From IMG/VR virus record IMGVR_UViG_3300023313_000001, positions 165,508 to 229,507 of that record: a stretch of DNA of 64,000 nt. The stretch is one strand, 5' to 3'. Shown one piece after another: positions 17,907-27,351 of this stretch. Each line of letters begins with the position of its first letter. The first letter of the stretch is position 1. The stretch comes from a virus. The position numbers and the translations under genes are program-made. The notes under the pieces were generated by a model. The model was not told the origin of the DNA. It worked only from the letters and a program-made list of their open reading frames with translations, and did not search any database.

Positions 17907-18668
17907 TGTGAATTTTTATCATCAGATCCATTGTTAATAGATTCCATGGTGATTGGACAACTGGAAAGTAATGTCAGCTTACCTATCCGCGAAGATATGG
18001 GATTTAAATTTTGGAAACAACTACTCCCAAATAAAACATATTTAATTGGAGTCGATCCGGCAACTGGATCTGGTGAGGATTTTTCTACAATACTAGTATA
18101 TGATTTTCAAGATCTATCCATGGTTGCAGAATGGCGGTCAAACACCATGTCGTCCCCTCAATTGTATGCTGCACTCAAATTGGTACTCAAACAAATCGAA
18201 TCGCACCAAAGTATGGCATATTTCTCAATAGAAAACAATGGTGTGGGAGAGGGGGTGATTGCGTTATATGAAAATGACGAAAAATTACCGGAAAATTGTG
18301 AGTTTGTATCTGAAGAAGGCGGAAACCGATTGGGCATGCGGACTGAAAGTCGTGTCAAACTACGAACATGTATGGTGATGAAACAATTAGTTGAATCTGG
18401 AAAAATAGAGATTAAATCTGAAATGATGCTGCGTGAATTGAAAAGTTACGTGTCCACTAGAGGATCGTACGCTGCTCAAATAGGTGCAACAGATGATCTT
18501 ATATCTGCATTGCTAATTGTACTCAGACTATTATCAGAGATGGCAACGTATGAACAACGAGCTCATGAATTGATGAACCAATATGATGATATTGGTTCAT
18601 TTAGTGCTGAAGATACAGAGGGAGTATATGATGATGATAAATTTATTCCGGACAGCTTTGTTTTTTAA
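17547..18668 (+). CDS. 17: large terminase C-terminal gene: split-intein C-half plus nuclease domain
   Basis: Residues 1-120 are the C-half of the split intein, ending SVISHN; residues 121-373 are the TerL nuclease domain, starting CEFLSSDP. Nuclease acids expected of the RNase H-like fold are visible: GVDPATG, SIENNG, GATDDLISA. It joins by trans-splicing to QEYE of the gene at 14251, restoring a WAQEYE-CEFLSS junction like that of other T4-type terminases. The ATG overlaps the endonuclease stop (ATGCCTGA). A second ATG at 17559 is an alternative start. Confidence 0.9.
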   Translation: MPDKMKYNTTGYQILTDSGFRPFVGISMMGKQMLLKFEFNDGTSIEVTPGHKFIYNTKLIDGEIVGVPIHANVLSVGDQISTMDGEVEIVSICESTDQQTYDLIEVGDHKYKTNSVISHNCEFLSSDPLLIDSMVIGQLESNVSLPIREDMGFKFWKQLLPNKTYLIGVDPATGSGEDFSTILVYDFQDLSMVAEWRSNTMSSPQLYAALKLVLKQIESHQSMAYFSIENNGVGEGVIALYENDEKLPENCEFVSEEGGNRLGMRTESRVKLRTCMVMKQLVESGKIEIKSEMMLRELKSYVSTRGSYAAQIGATDDLISALLIVLRLLSEMATYEQRAHELMNQYDDIGSFSAEDTEGVYDDDKFIPDSFVF

Positions 18669-18717
18669 TATAACCCAAGTATAGTCACAATATCATTTAC
18701 TAACACAGAACATTCCA

Positions 18718-19830
18718 ATGTCTACTACTTACAAATACCAGTTTGAAGAATTCTATACCAATTTCCAACAGATGTATCTATTCCAACGTATGGTGAACAC
18801 CACTGAAAATACCCATTGGCATCGGGAAGATAATGTTGGAGTTCATACCAACATGGTAGTACAAGAGTACATTCAACGATCACCTAAACGATGGTCACGA
18901 GCAGACTACCTAGGTGCAATTGCCTGTGCATTCCACGATGTTGGAAAACCCAACGCAGAACAGTACATCCAAGATAGTAGTGGAGGCCATAACACTTACA
19001 AAGGCCATGAACAGATATCAGCTAGAAAATTTGAACTATTTACATCAGATAATCCAGATTGGCTCTTGCTAGATCCGATGGACATTGCAGCAGTTTGTTG
19101 GATGATACAACACCATCTACCATACAGAACTACTAAAACACATAAATTAAATGCCCTCAAGACTACGGCAACATTCTTTAATGTTTTCGACCAATTCCTT
19201 CGTTTGGTAATGTCTGATCAATATGGTCGTGTATCAGATGACCACGACTTAAATAAGTTATCATTGATGGAGTGGATCATGCAGTTCATATTTAAATCCA
19301 CTAATAAAGAATGTTGGTTGAATATTCATAGTAAACCAATAGTATACATGTTAGTGGGGGCATCTAGTTCTGGTAAGTCTACCTTAACAAAACAATTACT
19401 ACAAGAACACGGAGCATATAATGTGTCTGTGTTCAACATGGATAAATGTAGATTAGATTGGTATTCATTAGATGACTCTAATAATTCTGAGTTGGATAGA
19501 TACCAGTACGCTTTCAAACAATCATGTGATGATCCAGATTTTACCAAACGGACAAATTCTGTATTCACAGACATGCTGCAAACTCAGAAAACTGTGATAG
19601 TTGACAACATGAATCTCACATCTAAATCCAGAAAGCGCATCTTTACGGAAGCTGCTAACAATGGATACCACGTTATCAGTATTGTCATGCAGACTCCTTT
19701 ATCTACTTTATGTGACCGTAACGAACTACGTGGAGATAGATCCCTCCCGAACGACCTTCTCATAAATATGTATTCCAGACTATCGTATCCAACCATAGCT
19801 ACAGAATGTCATGAAATTAGGGTGAATTAA
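18718..19830 (+). CDS. HD phosphohydrolase-polynucleotide kinase fusion
   Basis: 370 residues in two domains. Residues ~35-175: HD domain with His43, His73-Asp74 (ACAFHDVGKP) and a later MSDQYGRVSDDHD. Residues ~208-370: P-loop kinase of the T4 Pnk type, Walker A LVGASSSGKST (~211-221), a NMDKCR substrate segment, IVDNMNL, and a lid-like RNELRGDRSLP. Bacterial HD-Pnk enzymes phosphorylate 5'-OH ends and remove 2',3'-phosphates during RNA or DNA repair; the same role is likely here. No RNA ligase is seen nearby. Confidence 0.8.
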   Translation: MSTTYKYQFEEFYTNFQQMYLFQRMVNTTENTHWHREDNVGVHTNMVVQEYIQRSPKRWSRADYLGAIACAFHDVGKPNAEQYIQDSSGGHNTYKGHEQISARKFELFTSDNPDWLLLDPMDIAAVCWMIQHHLPYRTTKTHKLNALKTTATFFNVFDQFLRLVMSDQYGRVSDDHDLNKLSLMEWIMQFIFKSTNKECWLNIHSKPIVYMLVGASSSGKSTLTKQLLQEHGAYNVSVFNMDKCRLDWYSLDDSNNSELDRYQYAFKQSCDDPDFTKRTNSVFTDMLQTQKTVIVDNMNLTSKSRKRIFTEAANNGYHVISIVMQTPLSTLCDRNELRGDRSLPNDLLINMYSRLSYPTIATECHEIRVN

Positions 19831-19831
19831 T

Positions 19832-20335
19832 ATGACTGTGAGGTTACCAATAGAAATGATGCTAGAAAGTTCCATGGATGATCTAATCTCATCCACAACT
19901 CAAGCATTTCCTGACCGATCGGAAAAAGTAAACAATGTTAGAATAACAAACAAAACCTATCAGAAATTAGATGGAGATAAGTTACTGGTGAAGGCCAAGT
20001 GTGCTGGAGAAACAAATGATTACGATACACAGGTGTTATATAATTCAGTACAATATGTAGAGGGAGGAAATCCCGAATCTATCACACTAAATGGTGGATT
20101 CAATATTCTACCGATTTCATCCGACTCCGACGTCAAAGTTGGCTGTACTTGTTTAGATTTCCATTGGACATTTGCTTGGCAAAATTCTAGTGATGGTAGC
20201 TTAATGGGAGATCCACCGTCCCCATACCAACGAAAGACTGATAGAGCACCCCGTAACCCAACCAACGCGATTGGATTATGTAAACATCTACTCAAGCTAC
20301 ATGCAGATATGACGGCTGAGGGGCTACTTGGATAA
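19832..20335 (+). CDS. conserved phage protein with SWIM-like zinc motif
   Basis: 167 residues. Conserved part is C-terminal: VGCTCLDFHWTFAW, then an NPTNAIGLCKHLLKLH end, giving CxC...CxH as in SWIM zinc fingers. Function unknown. It starts 2 bases after the HD-Pnk stop, so it is in the same unit, and converges with the minus-strand gene ending at 20337 (one base apart). Confidence 0.6.
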   Translation: MTVRLPIEMMLESSMDDLISSTTQAFPDRSEKVNNVRITNKTYQKLDGDKLLVKAKCAGETNDYDTQVLYNSVQYVEGGNPESITLNGGFNILPISSDSDVKVGCTCLDFHWTFAWQNSSDGSLMGDPPSPYQRKTDRAPRNPTNAIGLCKHLLKLHADMTAEGLLG

Positions 20336-20336
20336 G

Positions 20337-20960
20337 TTACTTATCCAATTCTTTTAATAATAGCTTAACCTTTCTATCCTTTTTGCCTTTATCACTGAGT
20401 TGTTCATACGGATGGTCAGTCTTGAAAAACTGGTATCCGTTTGGTAACACTTGGTTTACTGGAACCTCATCCAGACCCTCAGTCACACTAGCTTTCTTCG
20501 TATCAGACTTTTTGGGTGCGGAAGTAGACTTTTTCTTCTCAGCAGACTTTTTCTTTTCAGCAGACTTCTTCTTCCCAGTAGAATCTTTGATCTTTATGGT
20601 ATCTTTCCCACCCTTAATTGGTTTTGGTGTTTTGATCGGTGGAACTTCCACTGAAGGAGCTATCTCAATACTATTTTTCCCAACAACCAGAAGGTTTCCC
20701 TTAACTGGTTCAAAATAAAAATCATCTACTATAACACATAATACATATTTGTACTTACCTTCGTCTAATAATTCCTTAGGGATAGTTGTTTTCCAACGTA
20801 CACCAGACACATGACTACACTGGATGGTGTAATGCAACGTCGTAGATACAGCAACGTCTAATATTACTCTACCAGTTTTAATGTCCAACCCTTGGGCTGT
20901 TGCATCAAACTCAAACTTATTGTCTATATTGCGACCTACAGTAATATCTTCCATTGTCAT
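20337..20960 (-). CDS. hypothetical structural-type protein with Lys-rich linker
   Basis: 207 residues. The first ~95 form a beta-rich domain resembling N-terminal BppU-like/Ig-like folds (LDVAVSTTLHYTIQCS, KYKYVLCVIVDDF). Then a basic low-complexity linker with repeats of KKKSAE (~135-150), and a C-terminal segment NGYQFFKTDHPYEQLSDKGK. Last gene of a three-gene minus-strand operon; ATGA overlap with the upstream gene. Function not recognised. Confidence 0.5.
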   Translation of the reverse strand: MTMEDITVGRNIDNKFEFDATAQGLDIKTGRVILDVAVSTTLHYTIQCSHVSGVRWKTTIPKELLDEGKYKYVLCVIVDDFYFEPVKGNLLVVGKNSIEIAPSVEVPPIKTPKPIKGGKDTIKIKDSTGKKKSAEKKKSAEKKKSTSAPKKSDTKKASVTEGLDEVPVNQVLPNGYQFFKTDHPYEQLSDKGKKDRKVKLLLKELDK

Positions 20961-21394
20961 CTCTTCATTTTGATTATTATATTAGCTATCTTTCGACTAA
21001 ATGTCGATACTGATGTTGATATTGATTGTAATGTCTTATTCACTACGTTTATAGCATTCACAATATGGTCAGCTCTCTTTTTATCAACAACATATTCCCG
21101 TTGTATTGTTTTCTTGTTAATTCCGACAACTATAGTTACTAGGCGCTTCTCTCGAATTGCTGCATCTCGCTTTTCCTTTTCATCATCCTCAACATCGTTC
21201 CTTTGATATGGATATGATTGTATTATACCAGCTACAGCAGATCCAGGCCTTACATGAGACCCTCCCCCGCCAGCAGAGGTTGGTGGAGACTGTACTGGAG
21301 TTACAATGCATTTTAAATGGAACGGTCCATATATCAACGTGTTACAAGCAGGTCCACCTAAACCATTGGTTAACATTCCACCCATAGAATCCAT
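20957..21394 (-). CDS. hypothetical protein, 145 aa
   Basis: Unrecognised. Gly/Pro-rich first ~60 residues (including SAGGGGSH), then a charged helix (VEDDEKEKRDAAIREKR) and a C-terminal helical region ending in basic residues. Its start overlaps the stop of the upstream gene (TAATG) and its end overlaps the next start, so the three genes are translationally coupled. Confidence 0.5.
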   Translation of the reverse strand: MDSMGGMLTNGLGGPACNTLIYGPFHLKCIVTPVQSPPTSAGGGGSHVRPGSAVAGIIQSYPYQRNDVEDDEKEKRDAAIREKRLVTIVVGINKKTIQREYVVDKKRADHIVNAINVVNKTLQSISTSVSTFSRKIANIIIKMKR

Positions 21395-21969
21395 TATACT
21401 GGCACGCGCTCACAGACTTCAGCAACGCTAGGTGCTCCCGTTCCATCAAATAGGTTAAACACCTGCAGTGGAGTTACACCGTCATTATCATATACAGTCA
21501 ATGTTTTAGCTACCTTATCTATCATGGTTCTATTACTCTCGTACTTTACCAGTAGAGTCACTAGTGACATCATACTCACTACATCTAATCTTAACTGATC
21601 CACATTCGCATCAATGGCATTAACAGCCTCACCAAACGTACCAACTGTGATGTGGTCCACTTTAGGAGCATCCCATAACGAAACTGCAATATCCTCACTA
21701 AAACTTTCATTTGCAGCTATTTGATACCGCTCACTAGCTGGCAATGAAATACCTCCGTCAGATCTAAACACATAATTGTTGATCTGATCATATGTAGCGA
21801 AGTCGTATTTGTAAAAACCATCCCCAACTTCAACCATTGGATCATCTGCGATTACCAAGGTTTGAGTCCCAGGAGTAACGATCCATCCGCGAATAGTTGG
21901 AGACAACCCTAATGCCGGGGCACCATTCGATGAAAAAAAAGATGTAATCAATTTTGGTTGCATAAACAT
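21394..21969 (-). CDS. hypothetical virion-type protein, 191 aa
   Basis: Unrecognised as a family member. The first ~95 residues are beta-rich with a repeated aromatic/Gly pattern (LGLSPTIRGWIVTPGTQTLV, FYKYDFATYDQINNYVF), as in fibre or neck proteins of marine phages; ~105-160 is helical; a short beta C-terminus follows (KTLTVYDNDGVTPLQVFNLF). First gene of the minus operon, preceded by a minus-strand late promoter. Confidence 0.5.
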   Translation of the reverse strand: MFMQPKLITSFFSSNGAPALGLSPTIRGWIVTPGTQTLVIADDPMVEVGDGFYKYDFATYDQINNYVFRSDGGISLPASERYQIAANESFSEDIAVSLWDAPKVDHITVGTFGEAVNAIDANVDQLRLDVVSMMSLVTLLVKYESNRTMIDKVAKTLTVYDNDGVTPLQVFNLFDGTGAPSVAEVCERVPV

Positions 21970-21987
21970 GTTCTCATTTATTTGACG

Positions 21988-22023
21988 TATTTATGTAAAT
22001 ACTTTCTTTAGCAACTATAAATA
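21988..22023. promoter_or_regulatory. divergent T4-type late promoters
   Basis: CATAAATA on the minus strand at 21988-21995 (for the operon starting 21969) and TATAAATA on the plus strand at 22016-22023 (for the gene at 22117). The octamers are 20 bases apart. Confidence 0.6.
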
Positions 22024-22116
22024 CATTAAACATATGAATTGATATTGCACAATACCACCATCACGAGATAGTGCTATTCAATGATAACATAACAACTACA
22101 CTCGGATCAGTATTAT

Positions 22117-22479
22117 ATGTCAATCATACAAACACAACCAGTCGGACAACCAGGCGGTTCAACAGTATTCACAAGAAAACTGTATATTGTTCCTCCTACA
22201 GCGACTCAGGGTGTGGATAGTGTGGACATTACTACTACGATAGCTGCTAAATGGATGGTATCTATTCGAAATGTAGTCACGAATGATACTAACGTATTTG
22301 AAGTGATGGCAGTACATAATAATGCTGCAGCACTACATAATATATCAAATGAAGTTGGACAGCACATAGCAACATTTGTGAATGTTGATGTGTTCGGGTC
22401 ATTCATGGTGCTAGAAATAACTAATAATATAACAGATAACATAGAAGTACGCGTACAAAACATAACAATGCAACTATAA
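22117..22479 (+). CDS. small beta-rich structural protein, 120 aa
   Basis: Unrecognised 120-residue protein of alternating hydrophobic/polar strands (WMVSIRNVVTNDTNVFEVMA, FMVLEITNNITDNIEVRV). Late promoter upstream and the fibre cluster downstream suggest a virion role (inference). Confidence 0.5.
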   Translation: MSIIQTQPVGQPGGSTVFTRKLYIVPPTATQGVDSVDITTTIAAKWMVSIRNVVTNDTNVFEVMAVHNNAAALHNISNEVGQHIATFVNVDVFGSFMVLEITNNITDNIEVRVQNITMQL

Positions 22480-22482
22480 ATA
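22475..22482 (+). promoter_or_regulatory. T4-type late promoter (TATAAATA)
   Basis: Perfect octamer spanning the previous stop codon, 32 bases upstream of the ATG at 22515. Confidence 0.7.
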
Positions 22483-22514
22483 TCATGGTAACATACACTT
22501 AGGAGAATTACATA

Positions 22515-23732
22515 ATGGCTATTGATTTTTTTCGCGCGGGTAAAGGTATTGAGTTAGTATCTCAAGATTTTACATCCCGTGTTAACATACTAACAGGAAC
22601 AGGCGCTCCTGGGGGAGACGGCGGTGACCAAGACAACGCTACCATCGGCTCACTATACATGCGTCAAGACGTCGAAACTGACGGTTTACAGGTATACTAC
22701 AAAGCAACACTAATCAACAACAGTCCACTTGATTGGCATCAAGCAACAGACAAACAATACGTTGATGCTGTAGCACAGGGACTATCCTGGCGCGAACCAG
22801 TACGAGTATTGGATGGGACAGCATATGCCAACCCAGCAGCACTTCCAGTAGCTGGCACAATCGATGGTGTCATCTTGGCAGATGGAGATAGAGTGTTGTT
22901 CACCAATGTCGCTGCTGCAGGGGCATCTAACGTATACATCTGGTCAGCTGGTACTACCAGTTGGACAGAAGATCTTAATGCTGAAACAAACGGTGACGCA
23001 GTACTAATCCAAGAGGGTACTTTCGCTGAACAACAGTGGGTATACGACGGAACTAACTGGGTACAATTTGGTGGAGCTGCAAACGCTCAAGAGTTGAATT
23101 TTATACGTCAATTCATCGGCAAAACGGCAGCTGGTGCAGAAATGCCATCATACAGCTCAACAACCATTGTTACCGCCGCAGGCAACTTAGAAACTGCTGT
23201 AGGTGAGCTAGATGCAGCCATTGGTGGACAACTATATACTAACAACTTCACTATAACAACTGGTGAAACTGCCACATCGAGCTTAGACGCGTTGGACTCT
23301 GCTATCGGTAGTAGACTATACGCTCAAAACAATGTAATAACCGACGGTGAAGCAATTACTGCTAGTTTGGATGCACTAGATATTGTAGTTGGAGCAATCC
23401 AATCACAAAACACTGTAATCAACATACTAAACGTTACTGCAGCCACTGTAGTCGATAGTGTTCCACTTATTGATGCTGATGTGATGGAATGGCGCGTTAT
23501 TGTCGAAGATACCCTCGACCCTACTCGCAGAATTTCGTCTACTTACGTATCTTTACATGACGGAGCAGGCTCAGTGGATAACACTCGTTATGCTACTGTA
23601 CGTCGCGGTGGTAATATCGCAGGGTTAGTAGTAGATGCGGCAGTCAACGCTGGCAATTTAGAGTTAAGCATTACATCTACCAATGGTGTTGATGTAGGTA
23701 TCAAACGATTAGTTAAACTAAAAGCTAACTAA
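22515..23732 (+). CDS. tail fibre/adhesin-type structural protein, 405 aa
   Basis: Ala/Thr/Asn-rich protein, with TGTGAPGGDGG near the N-terminus and a SLYMRQDVETDGLQVYYKAT segment typical of phage fibre connectors (short strand, Trp-containing motif, DKQYVDAVAQG helix). Residues ~215-290 hold two near-repeats (TATSSLDALDSAIGSRLYAQ, then ITASLDALDIVVGA), likely trimeric coiled-coil/beta repeats. Starts a run of five plus-strand fibre-like genes. Exact role unknown. Confidence 0.6.
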   Translation: MAIDFFRAGKGIELVSQDFTSRVNILTGTGAPGGDGGDQDNATIGSLYMRQDVETDGLQVYYKATLINNSPLDWHQATDKQYVDAVAQGLSWREPVRVLDGTAYANPAALPVAGTIDGVILADGDRVLFTNVAAAGASNVYIWSAGTTSWTEDLNAETNGDAVLIQEGTFAEQQWVYDGTNWVQFGGAANAQELNFIRQFIGKTAAGAEMPSYSSTTIVTAAGNLETAVGELDAAIGGQLYTNNFTITTGETATSSLDALDSAIGSRLYAQNNVITDGEAITASLDALDIVVGAIQSQNTVINILNVTAATVVDSVPLIDADVMEWRVIVEDTLDPTRRISSTYVSLHDGAGSVDNTRYATVRRGGNIAGLVVDAAVNAGNLELSITSTNGVDVGIKRLVKLKAN

Positions 23733-23742
23733 GGGATAATAA

Positions 23743-25587
23743 ATGGCTAATATACTGGATGCACTCACGGCAGACTATGGGCTTAGTTTAGGCTTTAATG
23801 ATGACGTGGGCATTTTTACTAGCCCCAACGATCCCACTATCGGATTGGGAGAAGCAGCACCTGTAGGTTCGCTGCTTCTTCGATCTACTGGTGCGCTATA
23901 TATAAAAATAGGACCACTGGACACTGATTGGTTTTTAGTAGATACCACAGCAGTGATTAACCAGGATCTAGCATCTATTCAGGCTAGACGCACAACAACA
24001 TTTTCAATCCCTACCATATTCACAGATATACCATTCGACACAACCGACATACAAAACCTGCCAGCAGTAATTGAACACGATCCAATCAATCCCGACAGGT
24101 TTTTAATTAAAGAAACCGGGTTATATAAATTATCATACAATGCTACTGCAAATGTGAATGGTACTAATCAACAATTCGTATTCCAGGTAACTCAGAACGA
24201 CGTTGCTGTGGTTAACGGCAGTGTACGTACATTCACCATAGCAGTGAGTGATGCAGTAGGTGGTGATATTGTTTTTGCGGCAAATGCCAATGATTTTATT
24301 ACATTACAGATAAAATGTACCACTACACCAACAGAACTGCTAGCTAATACTGCAGTGCTAAACATAGTAAAATTACATGGGACCAAAGGAATAAAAGGAG
24401 ATGCAGGGACAGGTTCGTCTATAGCGATAGAACATACCAACATTCCTGTGCCTGGTGGACCTCACCAAACACTTAATTTTGAGGGTGGACTCACTGTAAC
24501 TGATGATGGTGGAGGACAGGCTACCATCAACGTAACTTCATCTGGTACTCCTCCAACAATTCAAGTTCGCAACACTGCAACGTTTGCTATAGCAACATCA
24601 TACACTGATGTTGTGTTTGACACATTAGACGTACTCAGCGTACCATCTGCGATCTCTCAAAATGCAAACAATACACAAATAGACATACATGAATCTGGAT
24701 ATTATTCTATTGAGTACAATATGGTATGCACTAAAGGAACTTTAGTGACAACCAGAATCATGCGTAATAGTGCAATAATAGTGAACGGCGGGGTATCCCA
24801 AACTAAACCATCATCCTCTGCAATAGATGAACAGGGAATATACCAAAAGATGGTGGTTCAGCTAACTGCTGGAGACTTTGTTACATTACAAAGTATTGCG
24901 TCATCTGCAAATGGATCCACCACAACTGATACCACTATGGTGATCACTAAATTGCAAGGCATCCAAGGTATTCAAGGGTCAGTTGGGTCAGTTGGACCAG
25001 TAGGACCTGCTGGACCATTAGGACCTGCTGGACCTGTTGGTCCACCTGGTGCAGGAGCATCTGTAAATATCAGCGATGAAGGAGTGACTCTAGGAGCATT
25101 CACAGATGTAAATTTTGTAGGGTCTGCAATCACAGCTACTGACGCTGGTGCAGGAACCGCAAATGTTACCATCACGAGCCAAACACTGATATATGGAACA
25201 GAGTACCAATATATAGAATCCCCGTCGGTAGTAGTAACCAACTCGACAGCTTATGTGAAAAAAGTGACAATGACTACCCCAAATCTACCTGCTGGAACAT
25301 ACCGTGTCGGGTGGAAATATAGCTGGAATTACAACAACACTACTAGGGACTTCAAAGGACGAATTCTGGTAGATAACACCACTCAGTATGATGTACTACG
25401 TATAGAACCAAAGGACTCTGCTGGATCGTTTGGTGCGACAGGGACTAACCAAAAACACATAGCGTCTGGTTTTTTTAACACAACATTCTCTGGCATTCAC
25501 ACAATAGATATAGAGTTTGCAACACAAACATCAGCTAATTCTGCAAGTATGTGGGATGCTAGACTAGAATTCTGGAGAGTCCAATAA
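23743..25587 (+). CDS. fibre protein with C1q/TNF-like modules and collagen-like stretch
   Basis: 614 residues. The N-terminus repeats the SLLLRSTGALYIKIG connector motif seen in the neighbouring gene. Two modules (~75-215 and ~275-410) share the pattern ttFxIxTxYTDVxFDTxD...GxYxLxYN, as in C1q/TNF-like jelly rolls. A collagen-like Gly-x-y tract follows (~405-440; GPVGPAGPLGPAGPVGPPG), and a distinct C-terminal beta domain (~480-614). Likely a trimeric receptor-binding fibre. Ends with a one-base TAATG overlap with the next gene. Confidence 0.7.
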   Translation: MANILDALTADYGLSLGFNDDVGIFTSPNDPTIGLGEAAPVGSLLLRSTGALYIKIGPLDTDWFLVDTTAVINQDLASIQARRTTTFSIPTIFTDIPFDTTDIQNLPAVIEHDPINPDRFLIKETGLYKLSYNATANVNGTNQQFVFQVTQNDVAVVNGSVRTFTIAVSDAVGGDIVFAANANDFITLQIKCTTTPTELLANTAVLNIVKLHGTKGIKGDAGTGSSIAIEHTNIPVPGGPHQTLNFEGGLTVTDDGGGQATINVTSSGTPPTIQVRNTATFAIATSYTDVVFDTLDVLSVPSAISQNANNTQIDIHESGYYSIEYNMVCTKGTLVTTRIMRNSAIIVNGGVSQTKPSSSAIDEQGIYQKMVVQLTAGDFVTLQSIASSANGSTTTDTTMVITKLQGIQGIQGSVGSVGPVGPAGPLGPAGPVGPPGAGASVNISDEGVTLGAFTDVNFVGSAITATDAGAGTANVTITSQTLIYGTEYQYIESPSVVVTNSTAYVKKVTMTTPNLPAGTYRVGWKYSWNYNNTTRDFKGRILVDNTTQYDVLRIEPKDSAGSFGATGTNQKHIASGFFNTTFSGIHTIDIEFATQTSANSASMWDARLEFWRVQ

Positions 25588-26285
25588 TGTCCACCCTATA
25601 CAACTTCGTTAAATTAGATGTATGCCCACCACAGTTAACTACAGAAATTAACGCAGCAGGACTCAGTCAGGTTTGTGAATACGTTTTGATAGAAAATGCT
25701 GATCAAGTAACCGTAAGTATGGTCGGACCGTTGGCTCCAGCTGAAATTACCACTCTGGGTGTATTAGTCACTAATCATACATGCAATGCTCCAGTCATTA
25801 CCCCTACACAAGAGGCATTACTCCCACCAGGAGAGCCAGATTCGACCCGCAATAATGAAGTGCTATCATATGCTGAGATGTCATTCTTTTTTGCAGAATC
25901 TAGTGTCAGTAATAAAGACTGGATACAGATCGGTCACGCAAGTGACTCAGATTCTGGTCATATATTTCCATATCCAGCTACCATAACTAGAGTATCAGCT
26001 CACGTAGAGAGTCAAGAAGGGTCAGGACCCAAAGCTATAGATATGTATATAAACAATGTAGTGATCAACGATGTACTGACATTTGGTGGTCCAGCTACAC
26101 AGCAATCTAGTGATGATGATGATGGGGACTCAAATAATAACTACTATGATCAACATCGAATTAGAAATGACCTAAATATTCAAGTAAACACTGGAGAAAA
26201 GGTCAGAATGCGAGGGGCCATGTCCTCTGGGCAAAAACTAAAAGACACAGTAGTAGATGTGTGGTACAAGTGGAGAATAATATAA
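25587..26285 (+). CDS. hypothetical fibre-associated protein, 232 aa
   Basis: Unrecognised. Beta-rich C-terminal ~140 residues (SFFFAESSVSNKDWIQIGHA onwards) resemble the C-terminal domain of neighbouring fibres. An acidic loop (SSDDDDGDSNNN) sits at ~172-183. ATG overlaps the preceding stop; the next gene follows by 1 base, so it belongs to the fibre operon. Confidence 0.5.
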   Translation: MSTLYNFVKLDVCPPQLTTEINAAGLSQVCEYVLIENADQVTVSMVGPLAPAEITTLGVLVTNHTCNAPVITPTQEALLPPGEPDSTRNNEVLSYAEMSFFFAESSVSNKDWIQIGHASDSDSGHIFPYPATITRVSAHVESQEGSGPKAIDMYINNVVINDVLTFGGPATQQSSDDDDGDSNNNYYDQHRIRNDLNIQVNTGEKVRMRGAMSSGQKLKDTVVDVWYKWRII

Positions 26286-26286
26286 A

Positions 26287-27288
26287 ATGTTACTAGTAGA
26301 AAATCAAACTATAGCGGATATCGACATCAAGGATCTGAGTGTCACAGTACCAGCCAGTGGAACATATGATATTTTACCTCGTGGTAGAAGTAAAATATCT
26401 GCTAGTGACCAGTTGTTAACAGGAATAACTGGAGGGACACTAAAACTTATTCAAGACGAACTAACCACTCCGTACGTGTACTATACAACAGCAGAAGCAA
26501 TACGAGTAATCACGGGCACTACTCAGTCACTTCAGACCAATGATGCTGGTGAACTTATAACAAACATGCCGAATCTACATTCGGAAGTAGGTGAAAAAAA
26601 GTTGTGGGTCCACAATTCAGCGAAACCTGAGGTATCAGGGAAGCAATTTTACGTTCAGTACACCGGTGTTGGAGATGATGCTATCAACCACTCTATTGGT
26701 GGAGGAAATCAAACTATTATAATGGTAAAAGCTGCAGATGTTGATAAAAAATTAACGTTAGAATTTGACAATGATCCTCCACACGGGGATGTGTACATAC
26801 ATGAAGCTAATATTATGTGGAATAATGCAGGTATGGGAGATTCATTTTCAGTAAATATCCATGCACGAGGGACCCAATTACAAACAATCGTTAGCAAAGA
26901 TCTTGTACTGGAACCGTTTGGAGCAGGGAGTTTCATTAAATTAGCTCCAGGAGGACCAGGAACAGGCACTCATGGGTTTGCTGCTAACCCAGTATTGGTT
27001 AAAGACGCAAAATTCACTGGGTATTGGGACTACTCTACTACAGCAGGATTAACCCCAAACGTTGGTCGCACTGGAGGGTATAACATTTTTGATGTCGACC
27101 TAAAAGTCAATACTTTTATTAACCGTATTCCACTATTCGGTACAAGCACATCATACACTAGAATAGTCTCGAACGATACTGCCTGGATACCACCAGGATA
27201 TTATATAGAAGTGTGTTGTCACAATGCATCTCAAACAGATTGGACTATGATGATGTACATGACAGTATACCGAGAACAAACTTTCTAA
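26287..27288 (+). CDS. hypothetical fibre-cluster structural protein, 333 aa
   Basis: Unrecognised. The N-terminal ~60 residues (VTVPASGTYDILPRGRSKI) resemble short attachment domains of virion proteins; the rest is beta-rich, with a C-terminal domain sharing the layout of the preceding gene's (DTAWIPPGYYIEVCCHN). Probably a fibre or spike component by context. Confidence 0.5.
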   Translation: MLLVENQTIADIDIKDLSVTVPASGTYDILPRGRSKISASDQLLTGITGGTLKLIQDELTTPYVYYTTAEAIRVITGTTQSLQTNDAGELITNMPNLHSEVGEKKLWVHNSAKPEVSGKQFYVQYTGVGDDAINHSIGGGNQTIIMVKAADVDKKLTLEFDNDPPHGDVYIHEANIMWNNAGMGDSFSVNIHARGTQLQTIVSKDLVLEPFGAGSFIKLAPGGPGTGTHGFAANPVLVKDAKFTGYWDYSTTAGLTPNVGRTGGYNIFDVDLKVNTFINRIPLFGTSTSYTRIVSNDTAWIPPGYYIEVCCHNASQTDWTMMMYMTVYREQTF

Positions 27289-27315
27289 TTAAAATACCCA
27301 GCAATCTCTCCTACT

Positions 27316-27323
27316 CATAAATA
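27316..27323 (+). promoter_or_regulatory. T4-type late promoter (CATAAATA)
   Basis: CATAAATA 29 bases upstream of the ATG at 27352. Confidence 0.6.
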
Positions 27324-27351
27324 TCTGTTATGACACAGGAGAGATCACTGC

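Noticed and set aside
20383-20718. Plus-strand Phe/Ser-rich frames
   Set aside because: Antisense shadow of the Lys-rich linker of 20337-20960.
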